DNA of 39,377 nt from an uncultured Oscillospiraceae bacterium (GTDB lineage Bacteria; Bacillota; Clostridia; Oscillospirales; Oscillospiraceae), in NCBI GenBank assembly GCA_947589745.1, contig CANQCS010000019.1:1-39377 (forward strand), read 5' to 3'. Each line of letters starts with the position of its first letter. Positions within the stretch are counted from its first letter, which is position 1. Below, in pieces: positions 32,337-39,377 of the stretch. The notes beneath the pieces were generated by a model that saw only the letters and a list, made by a program, of their open reading frames with translations, was not told the DNA's origin and made no database searches. A program made the translations under genes and the position numbers.

Positions 32337-32358
32337 GCGTTGGAAACGTTTCCAACGC
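32337..32358. promoter_or_regulatory. Perfect 22-bp operator palindrome (LacI/CcpA type)
   Basis: The halves GCGTTGGAAAC / GTTTCCAACGC meet at a central CG, the form bound by LacI-family repressors. It lies just downstream of the predicted start site of the sugar transporter promoter, a repressing position. CcpA binding to the core is a possible alternative. Confidence 0.85.
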
Positions 32359-32368
32359 ATACAAGCTT

Positions 32369-32397
32369 ATTATAGGACTTCACGGGCTACTTGGCAA
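32369..32397 (-). promoter_or_regulatory. Promoter of the sugar ABC operon
   Basis: On the minus strand, TTGCCA (32397-32392), a 17-bp spacer and TATAAT (32374-32369). Confidence 0.85.
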
Positions 32398-32399
32398 GA

Positions 32400-32882
32400 C
32401 AAATTTTTCGTTGCATGGAAATTTTGTGCAAAACAGATAATAATGCATGGCTAAATTGTGCATTCTATTTGGAGATTTTTTCATGCCCACCAGCGGTAAA
32501 GTGGAAACGGTTATCTTGCTGATGCTGCCCGAAAACGCCGGGAGGGGGAGCCCTCCTGTTCCGCGGGCACTTCTGTTCCTGGCCAAGGTCCGGCCGCCGG
32601 CATCCCCGGCTTTCCCGCATCACGGTCCCCCTCGCCGTTCCTCCTGAACTCTTCTGCCCGGTATTTTCGTCCTTCGTCTGTTCTTGTTTTTCCATTTATT
32701 GGAAATCCATGAGAATATCTAATTTCAAATTTCGCAACATTTTTTACTAAAAATTCCAAATTTTACCTCAAAAGCAAGTAAAATCGGTATGCTGATGCCC
32801 ATTAAAAAATGGTAAGATATGGACTTTGCTGGCAGTATCTTGCCTTTCTGTGGCACAATCTCGCTCATTCTTTCCGGCGAAC
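32400..32882. other. Gene-free intergenic stretch
   Basis: No gene is supported. The first half is GC-rich and the second (32680-32830) AT-rich. TGGAAACGG near 32500 resembles a half operator. Confidence 0.5.
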
Positions 32883-32912
32883 TTGACAAAAATACAGCCG
32901 CCATGGTAGGGT
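32883..32912 (+). promoter_or_regulatory. Possible promoter ahead of the decayed surface gene
   Basis: TTGACA (32883-32888), an 18-bp spacer and TAGGGT (32907-32912). AAGGAG follows near 32932, but the frame after it is not protein-like. Confidence 0.4.
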
Positions 32913-33154
32913 ATCTCCGTTATAAATTAAAGAAGGAGATTCCCCTTGATCGCCGGTGGCGGCGAATCTGGCTTTTCGCCGTCTCATCATGAGGGACCCG
33001 GTTGCCGGGGAAGGAAAGCGTCTCTGACGGCAGACGTCGTTCCCGCATGGAAACGGTTTTCAAGCAGGCCCTTCTACAGAGGGCGGCAGAAAAGGAAGTT
33101 GCTATGCAGCCTCCCGGAAACGCCGCATTCGGGCGCGAAAGAGAGATCTTCTTT

Positions 33155-33280
33155 ATATTACTCCGCCAATGAAATAATCGACGGAGTAATATTGGCCATG
33201 TTTTGCGGTTGCCGCGTAGCGGCGAGCAAAACGGCCTTTCAATCTATTATTAAATTGGCAATATTTCATTGCCGGTTTAA
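33155..33280 (+). other. Three consecutive hairpins in a possible mRNA leader
   Basis: 33155-33192 pairs ATATTACTCCG with CGGAGTAATAT. 33194-33236 is a long hairpin (GGCC..TTTTGC / GCAAAACGGCC around GCCGC-GTA-GCGGC). 33250-33280 pairs TTAAA..GGCAAT with ATTGCC..TTTAA. They end about 20 nt before the ribosome site of the next reading frame. I recognise no known riboswitch. Confidence 0.5.
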
Positions 33281-33309
33281 TAAAATAAGGCTCGAAAAAG
33301 GAGGGATGC

Positions 33310-33610
33310 ATGGAAAGGAAGCGACAAAAGAACGCACTGCGCAGCCTCTCCATCCCGCTGATCCTAGCGCCGGTCTTGTTTTCCGGCGGTGACGGCCAGC
33401 GGGGCAGAAACTCCCGGCAGGGCAGAGGAAACGGGCAGTGCAATATGCAGCAGAGCGGAGGAAACGGTCCGGGTGATTCCCGGCAGGATGGAGAAGGTTG
33501 GCGCAGCGGCCGGAGCTTGGGTCACTACCCGGGAGCACCGATGGCGGTCTCCTGAGACGGTCCCTATGATACCGGCGCATGTTTCCCCACAGCGGTTTTA
33601 TCCTGTTTTC
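33310..33610 (+). pseudogene. Decayed secreted or surface protein gene start with frameshift
   Basis: GGAGGG precedes an ATG opening MERKRQKNALRSLSIPLILA followed by PVLFSGG, a signal-peptide-like start. Near 33380 the sensible frame changes: the +1 frame continues VTASGAETPGRAEETG, which looks like the cleavage site and mature start. In the original frame the sequence becomes low-complexity and stops at 33555. The shifted frame runs into dispersed repeat copy 7. It is read as a fragment of a secreted protein inactivated by a frameshift and truncated at the repeat. The family cannot be named. Confidence 0.4.
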
Positions 33611-33715
33611 AATGCGGATCCTATACCGTTACCGTGTGGGAACATGGAAATCGCAGTATTCTAGCGGCGAGGTTAAGGCTCTTTTTGATCCTTTTTCTTT
33701 CCAGAAGAAGCATCA
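33610..33715 (-). repeat. Dispersed palindromic-head element, copy 7 (degraded)
   Basis: In minus orientation, CACGGTAACG is present (33627-33636) and the head is imperfect (GATGCTTCTTCTGG ... AAGAAAAAGGATC). Confidence 0.7.
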
Positions 33716-34035
33716 AACCGGCGACAGAAGGAGGCTCATCACCCAACGGAGGAAGAGAAGCGCGGAGCGGCTGAAGCAAGACAAAGCCCCGCGCAAGACA
33801 GGCGAGCGACAGGACACTTTTTGCCCGTTACTCGTTTATTTTCTTCTACTCTTCTGACATGGGAGGCCCGAACAGACGATACGCCCTTTTCCGGTGCGAT
33901 TGCTTCCGGGGGAGAGGGCGGTTTCCTGCTGCCCGGCAATGGATGGCTCTCCACCTCTCCGGCCGCCAGACTCTTCTACTATCCCAGCGCTCCAGCCCCT
34001 TTTATCCCGCCGTCCGGCCGGTCGCAGGGCGCGTC
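33716..34035. other. Gene-free stretch between repeat copies 7 and 8
   Basis: No coding gene, ribosome site with a credible frame, or strong hairpin is seen. Confidence 0.5.
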
Positions 34036-34145
34036 TGGTACTTTTTCTTGAAAGAAAAAGTACCAAAAAGAACTTTATCATCGCTGCCAACGCGTCGCGA
34101 TACCCGATTTTCGCACGGTAACGGTGTATCGTTCTCATCGTATGC
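34036..34145 (+). repeat. Dispersed palindromic-head element, copy 8
   Basis: The head is GGTACTTTTTCTT-GA-AAGAAAAAGTACC, with GAT/ATC replaced by GGT/ACC and pairing kept. AAAAAGAACTTTA and GCACGGTAACG follow. Confidence 0.87.
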
Positions 34146-34840
34146 GCCGTCTTTGTTCGACCGGATATGACAGGGCTTTACTCTGTGACACGCAGTCTAA
34201 TGTGCTCAATAAAATTGTACGTAATTTATTGTGCGGATGAACCCTGCGGGAAACAGGCCCATGGGCAAAAAGGGACAGCGGGCGCCCCGGACACTTCAAA
34301 CCTGCCTGCATCCACCGTATCGAGAACGAGCCCTGCTGCATATGACCAGAACCGACACACCTGAAGGAGCCCCCATGTCCATGGACGCCAACATCCGCCG
34401 GGCACGGCGCCCCACATGGAACGGCCCGCTGCAAGAACAAAGCAGCGCGGCATGACCGGGGACTCCGGCGCCAACGGGCCCATCCCTGACCGCCGCCTTT
34501 GCGCGGAGTCTGTGACGGGCGCCTACCCCCCGCACTTTTCCTATCCATACAGGCGCGGTATTTCCCTTCAACTTTGACCGCGCCCCCGCCCATCGTGAAA
34601 ATGCCAAACCCGAGTCCCGGGCGCGCATGGCCGGACCCGCGGCCATACGGCAGCCCTGAGCGGAAAAGTCTTTTCACGGTGGAACGCCCTCATCTTTCAA
34701 GCAACAAGTAAAACAAGTACCTGCAAAACCGTTCCGTCCGCCGCAGCAGAAGCGGCAGCGGCACCGAAGGATAAGGACACAAAGCATGAAAAACGCAACT
34801 ACTTTTTTAATGGAGTAGACCCGAAAAGGAGAAACCTACC
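34146..34840. other. Long upstream region of the surface protein gene, no gene recognised
   Basis: Short frames here have no family features. No consensus promoter was found. AAGGAG at about 34826-34831 is the ribosome site of the next gene. Confidence 0.45.
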
Positions 34841-37273
34841 ATGAGGAAACGAGTAAGAAAGCTGCTGGCTTGTGTACTGGTGGTCTGTCTTTCCTTGAAC
34901 ATGTTAGGTGTTTCTGCTTTCGCCGCAGAGGCGGAAGCAGGAGGCACCGTCCCCGTATGCGGGAAGACAGAGCATCATCACAGCGCGGAGTGCTATGGCG
35001 AGCCCGCCGTCATCTGCGGGCTGGAGGAGAACGAAGGCCATAGACACACCGCGGAATGCGGCGAAGGCAGGACGCTGGTCTGTGAGCTGGAGGAAGGCGA
35101 GGACCACACTCACACCGATGAGTGTTATTCCGCCGAAGTCCGCACCCTGACCTGCGGCCTGGAGGAGAGCGCGGGCCACACCCATACCGAGGAGTGCAGC
35201 CCCGTGACCGCCAGGGAGCTGGCCTGCGGCAAAGAAGAAACCGAGGGGCACACCCACACCGAGGACTGTTATACCGTTGAGACGGCCCTCACCTGCGAGA
35301 TCCCCGAGGGCCACACCCATACCGTCGACTGCTACCAGCTCTCTGAGATGGGCTATGAGATAGAGATCGACGGAACGTGGTACGCGGTGGAGGGCCTGAC
35401 CTGCACCATTCCCGAGAACCACTACCACGACGAAACCTGCTACACCGAGCAGCAGGTCCTGGTCTGCGAGCTGGAGGAGGCCGAGGGCCACACCCACACC
35501 GACGAGTGCTGGACCGAGACCACCACCTACGGCTGCGGCCTGGAGGAGAGCGCGGGTCACACCCACACCGACGCGTGCTACACCGTGACCAGCGCCTACA
35601 CCTGCGGCCTGGAGGAGCGCGAGGCCCATACCCACACCAACGAGTGCTACAAGCTCCAGTGCACCACGCCGGAGCACACCCACGACCCCGTTTTCTGCTA
35701 TGACGCGGAGGGCAACCTGATCTGCGAGGAAGAGGAGCACACCCACGGCGACACCTGCTACCTCCCGCTCATCTGCGGCATGGAAGAGCACACCCACAGC
35801 GATGAGTGCTATGAAACCGAGTTGCCTGAGGACAGCGAGATTAGCACCATCGGTAATATGGGACCGTTTACGAGCAACACATTGGACACGAATAACGCGG
35901 AGTACACCGTTGATGGGTATGTGGAGCTCGATAATTCCCTGGTAGTCACCGGACAGAACGTTACCATTACCGGTTCCGGCACCATCGATGCTTCGAAAAT
36001 TTCTGGCAATACAGAAGAGGCCAGCGCGATCATCGTTAGGGGTGGTACACTTACCATCACCGGCAATGTGACCATCCAAGGCGGTAAAGGCACCAATATG
36101 AAAGACTCCGATATGGAGCCGCGTGGTGACAATACGTTCAAAGTTGGCGGCGGTGTTTATGTAGAGAAAGGTACGCTCAATCTGACGGGCGGTATTATCA
36201 CAGAGAACACTGCACAGCGCGGCGGCGGTATTTTTGTCAACAAGGGCGCTCACCTCGAGATGACTGGCGGAAGTGTCAGCAGTAACTCAACGGTCAACAA
36301 AGATAAGCCTGGCAACTTCAACTATGCGGGCGAAGGCGGCGGCATTTTCGTCTGGGGCACTGCAAAGATTTCCGGCGGTTCGATTACCGGCAACATCTGC
36401 AATTCCACGACAGACCTTGGCGGCGGCGGACTGTATATCAACAATGCCGGCTACGCCACCTTGGTCAACGCGTTGGTAACCGGTAATACTGCGGATGGCT
36501 GGGGCGGCGGTATCGCTGGATGCTGCCACGGCGAATCCTCCCTGGTGGCAACTGACGGAGTCGCGTTGTATGACAACACAGCCAAAGGTACGAGCTATAC
36601 TCACGGACAAGGCGCGAAGAGCGACGCTACTGCTGAGATTATTGATCACCATGCTAGTGCTAAAAGTCAAGGTATTACTGGCGCGAACTCCAGCGACATG
36701 TATACCGCCGGTGCCGCCGCTGTCAGCAACTATATGTCTGGCGGTGGCTCTGCGAAATACCACGTTAAGTCGAAATCCGAAAATAGGGATATTAAGGATA
36801 GCGAGGTAGTAATCTTCTCTGTTAATGACAATGTTGCGCTTAAAGCCAATCCGTCTGAGGATGCCAAAGCTAAAGCTGAGGCGCAGCATCAGGTTATAAT
36901 TTCCGGAAACTCCTCCACGGTTCACGGCGGCGGCATTGGTTGCAACGGTGGGCTGAGCTTCGGCGCAAGCGAGACTTCCGAGGAAAACTTTTATGTGCTG
37001 AGCCTAGAATTGGATGCACTTAAAGAATTAAAGGGCGGCAACATGGCGCTGAATGCTGGAGATTATACCTTTGAGCTGGTTTACAATGACAAGCAGCTTG
37101 CAACAGCTCAGAACGATAGCTCCGGTAAGATCAAGTTCAGCATCATCGACTATTCGGTATTTGGCGAAATTAACACGGCTCAAACGTACACGTTCACGAT
37201 GAGAGAAATCCTCGGGAACAAAACAGATATTATCTATGACCAGATATCTATGACCAGAGCGAATACCAGATAG
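34841..37273 (+). CDS. Large surface protein, N-terminal part: His/Cys repeats and beta-helix; frame broken at 37231-37258
   Basis: The 810-residue frame starts with a Sec signal (LLACVLVVCLSLNMLGVSAFA). Residues ~40-330 hold 13 tandem units of the form C-x2-E...H-x-H-x3-C (e.g. CGLEESAGHTHTEEC), a potential metal-binding array. Next comes a parallel beta-helix-like part (GGGIFVNKGAHLEMTGGSVS, GGGIFVWGTAKISGGSITG) and a Cna-like beta domain. The frame then ends early (MTRANTR) because of a 14-bp tandem duplication; without it the frame joins the next one perfectly. AAGGAG is 9 nt before the ATG. As sequenced, the product would lack its CnaB domains and any wall anchor. Base composition drops sharply after about 35830. 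Confidence 0.88.
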   Translation: MRKRVRKLLACVLVVCLSLNMLGVSAFAAEAEAGGTVPVCGKTEHHHSAECYGEPAVICGLEENEGHRHTAECGEGRTLVCELEEGEDHTHTDECYSAEVRTLTCGLEESAGHTHTEECSPVTARELACGKEETEGHTHTEDCYTVETALTCEIPEGHTHTVDCYQLSEMGYEIEIDGTWYAVEGLTCTIPENHYHDETCYTEQQVLVCELEEAEGHTHTDECWTETTTYGCGLEESAGHTHTDACYTVTSAYTCGLEEREAHTHTNECYKLQCTTPEHTHDPVFCYDAEGNLICEEEEHTHGDTCYLPLICGMEEHTHSDECYETELPEDSEISTIGNMGPFTSNTLDTNNAEYTVDGYVELDNSLVVTGQNVTITGSGTIDASKISGNTEEASAIIVRGGTLTITGNVTIQGGKGTNMKDSDMEPRGDNTFKVGGGVYVEKGTLNLTGGIITENTAQRGGGIFVNKGAHLEMTGGSVSSNSTVNKDKPGNFNYAGEGGGIFVWGTAKISGGSITGNICNSTTDLGGGGLYINNAGYATLVNALVTGNTADGWGGGIAGCCHGESSLVATDGVALYDNTAKGTSYTHGQGAKSDATAEIIDHHASAKSQGITGANSSDMYTAGAAAVSNYMSGGGSAKYHVKSKSENRDIKDSEVVIFSVNDNVALKANPSEDAKAKAEAQHQVIISGNSSTVHGGGIGCNGGLSFGASETSEENFYVLSLELDALKELKGGNMALNAGDYTFELVYNDKQLATAQNDSSGKIKFSIIDYSVFGEINTAQTYTFTMREILGNKTDIIYDQISMTRANTR
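37231..37258 (+). repeat. Perfect 14-bp tandem duplication causing a frameshift
   Basis: TATCTATGACCAGA occurs twice without a gap. Fourteen is not a multiple of three. Removing one copy restores DIIYDQSEYQIEVTF across the junction. Confidence 0.93.
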
Positions 37274-39377
37274 AGGTAACGTTTACAGAGAAAAAAGAAA
37301 CAACATATAAAGTGCTTCCTCACAACACAACCAATAATAATGGGCACGACGTTATTGTTAACTCTGTAACCCACATCTACTCAGTTGCAAGCAAGACCAT
37401 CACAAAAGTAGTGGATGAGAACGGGAAAAAGCTTGACCCTGGTACTCCTGTTGACGAGATTAAATTTGTCAATAAGAACCAGTACAAACTCAACTTCTCC
37501 CTGATCAAGACCGCAGTAGTCGACGGGACGGCGACCGAAATTCCCGTTGATGGCGCTGTGTTCGAGCTGTACCGTCTGGTCGACGAGGAGACTAACGGTA
37601 AGTTCACCGCCTCCGAGTACGAGAAGATTGACACCGGGGAGGAACTCCTGGTAACCGTCGATGGTAAACTGTCGGTGGATATCGAGGTTGAACCTGATGA
37701 GTACAATCTCGTTTATAAGAATGCGCGGTTCTTCTTCAAGGAGATTAAGGCTCCCGATGGCTACAAGCCGATTCAGGACGGCGAGGTTAGGATGTTCGAG
37801 GCCAAGAACGATGCCGATAACGTCTACACCTATGAGGCCGCTGCCACCAATGAGGGCAACCTGACCGCCGAATTTACCAAGACCGACATGTACGGTAACG
37901 GCGACAAGGTTGAGGGCGCGAAGTTCGAGCTGTACTACGACGGCAAGATGGTCGAGGAAGCTACGTCTGACGCGAACGGCAAGGTTACTTTCGAGAATCT
38001 GGCCCCCGGCGACTACGTGCTGAAAGAGACCGAGGCCCCCACGGGCTATGTGATTACCAACGGAGGAGAATACAGATTCCACCTGGATGCCAGTGGTGAT
38101 ATCACGAAGGACAGTGCCGCGTGGGACGGCAACATCACCAACGATTACAAGACCACCAACCTGACCATCAAGAAGATCGTTGCGGAGGACAGCGCCGGTA
38201 AGGGCACCTCCCACTTCGAGTTCAGCCTGGTGCTTGACTTTAGCAATACCGTCGGCGACGCGTTCGACTGGTATGTCAAGCAGCTGAACGCGGCTTCCGA
38301 TACGTCTGATGGCGAGCCCGACAATTACAGCATCAACCCCAATCCGACGGCCCCCGGCCCGAATGGATGGGGCCCCAACAGAGCTGAGGTGACCGACGTT
38401 GTCGAGCTGGAACTCAGCGAAGCTGCCCACTCGGTCGTGTTCGGAACGCACACCATCCCGGAGCAGAACCCCCAGCACGGCTATCTGTCCTATGTGTCCT
38501 ATCCTGATAAGACCGTGAAAATCAGGAACATCTCCCTGGCTGACGAGGAGTTCATCACCTTCAAGAAGCTGCCCATCGGGACCACTTACACCATCACGGA
38601 AATCAACGCTTCCATGAACGGTGTGAAGTTCGATGTGACATACACAGAGGACGTTGACGAGAACGGCACACATGTCGATGCCACCAACAAGCTGCCCATC
38701 GACAAGGATGTCACCCTGAACATCTACAAGGTAATCAAGAGCGTCCACAATGGCGAGAACAATGGCAACATTGATATCGCCGAGGGCGACCACTTCAAGA
38801 TGGTTCTCTCCAAGTGGGAGAATGGCAACTGGGCCGACACCGGCAAGAGCACCTACGTGGATATCCACGGCGGCGTGGCGTTCTTCTACCTCAGCTTCAA
38901 GGACGTGACACCCAGCGCCTACTACTACAAGATCAGCGAGGACCTGGATAACTCCACCGACGGTGATCTGTATGAGGACGAGGGACTGCACGACATCTAT
39001 GTCAAGGTCGTTGTCAACTCCGACAACACCGCCGAAGTGTCCTACTACACCGGGTGGGAGAACGGCGAACCCGCTGGCGATGCGGTCGACGAGCCCACCA
39101 TCGAGAACGTGAAGCCCACGGCCAGCATCGACCTGAGCGCCAAGAAGTACGTGAAGGACACCAATGGCAACGTCATGAAGGAGCCCGAGAGGTCCTTCGA
39201 GTTCACCATCCACGAGGTCAGCATTGACGAGAACGGCACTGTCCGCTCCACGACCCAGAGAGGTGAAGACGGCTGGAACGTGTTCGACAGCTCCAAGGAA
39301 AGCGGCCTCCACACCGTTGAGAGCAGCGACAAAGACGGCTCCATCGTGTTCCCGGCCCTGAACTACGACCTGCGCGA
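37258..39377 (+). CDS. Surface protein, C-terminal part with CnaB/SpaA domains (out of frame with its start; runs off the window)
   Basis: An open frame of 706 codons without stop runs to the window end, continuing the preceding gene after the 14-bp duplication. It carries SpaA/CnaB-type domains: one from FSLIKTAVVDG to FFFKEIKAPDGYKP, the next from LTAEFTKTDMYGNGDKVEG to YVLKETEAPTGY, then further beta domains (TNLTIKKIVAEDSAGK, VTLNIYKVIKS, ASIDLSAKKYVKDTNG). Lys near the domain start and Glu in KETEAPTGY are the usual isopeptide-bond partners. Any LPxTG anchor would lie beyond the window. It has no start of its own, so it is expressed only if the frame is restored. Confidence 0.88.

Noticed and set aside
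32883-33300. Known riboswitch in the leader
   Set aside because: I compared from memory with cyclic-di-GMP, guanidine, fluoride and cobalamin consensus cores and found no match.
32946-33392. 148-codon frame with AAGGAG upstream and an LPET-like stretch
   Set aside because: It runs through three hairpins, has no protein-like composition, and LPETP is not followed by a wall-anchor segment.
37381-39312. 643-codon open frame on the minus strand
   Set aside because: It is antisense to the CnaB/SpaA part of the surface protein; its translation has no domain features, while the plus strand shows clear SpaA motifs.
1-39377. CRISPR arrays, tRNA and rRNA genes
   Set aside because: No regularly spaced direct repeats of CRISPR length, no tRNA T-loop consensus in a foldable context and no rRNA signature were seen.

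Overview
The window is GC-rich DNA from what is probably a gut-type member of the class Clostridia (Oscillospiraceae-like). This is an inference. It rests on strong AGGAGG ribosome binding sites, consensus sigma-A promoters, an AbrB-type regulator, an SLH remnant, a CnaB/SpaA-type surface protein, zinc-ribbon Ser/Thr kinases, and no outer-membrane genes. No rRNA, tRNA, CRISPR array or intact insertion sequence was recognised.

Layout. Positions 1-5.3 kb (+): the 3' part of a copper P-type ATPase fused to a C-terminal heavy-metal domain, a membrane-anchored D-Ala-D-Ala carboxypeptidase, and an AbrB regulator with an ABC ATPase and permease. Positions 5.5-9.6 kb: a small Smr protein (+), then on the minus strand a two-lobed retropepsin-like protein, and a metallophosphoesterase (YhaO/SbcD type), L-asparaginase and thiamine diphosphokinase. 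Positions 9.8-11.6 kb (-): a truncated SLH protein and a GH27 alpha-galactosidase. Positions 12-14.6 kb (+): a polar amino acid ABC transporter. Position 15 kb: an unrecognised protein with an HTH-like stretch. Positions 16.2-27.3 kb (-): a seven-gene signalling locus. Positions 27.6-32.4 kb (-): a sugar ABC transporter (SBP-MalF-MalG type) and its LacI regulator, with a perfect operator palindrome at the transporter promoter. Positions 32.4-34.8 kb: a gene-poor decayed stretch. Positions 34.8-39.4 kb (+): a large surface protein whose frame is broken by a 14-bp tandem duplication and which continues past the window.

The signalling locus is the best candidate for a coherent, little-described system. 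It encodes two zinc-ribbon transmembrane Ser/Thr kinases with different ectodomains (beta-helix-like and BspA-like LRR), a membrane-tethered trypsin-like protease with a cytoplasmic FHA domain, two PP2C phosphatases (one with a collagen-like Gly-Gln-Glu tract and an 11-Cys cluster outside the membrane segment), and two FHA proteins, one carrying four T-E-P-V motifs. Several junctions are tight or overlapping. The proposed logic is that the kinases phosphorylate Thr motifs, the FHA proteins read them, the phosphatases erase them, and the protease acts outside the membrane.

A second theme is a dispersed intergenic element of about 115 bp, with eight copies plus two head-only variants. Each has a palindromic head and a conserved tail containing CACGGTAACG. 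Heads differ between copies by paired, compensatory substitutions, and several abut or overlap stop codons. This suggests a structured, mobile or terminator-like element under selection for hairpin formation.
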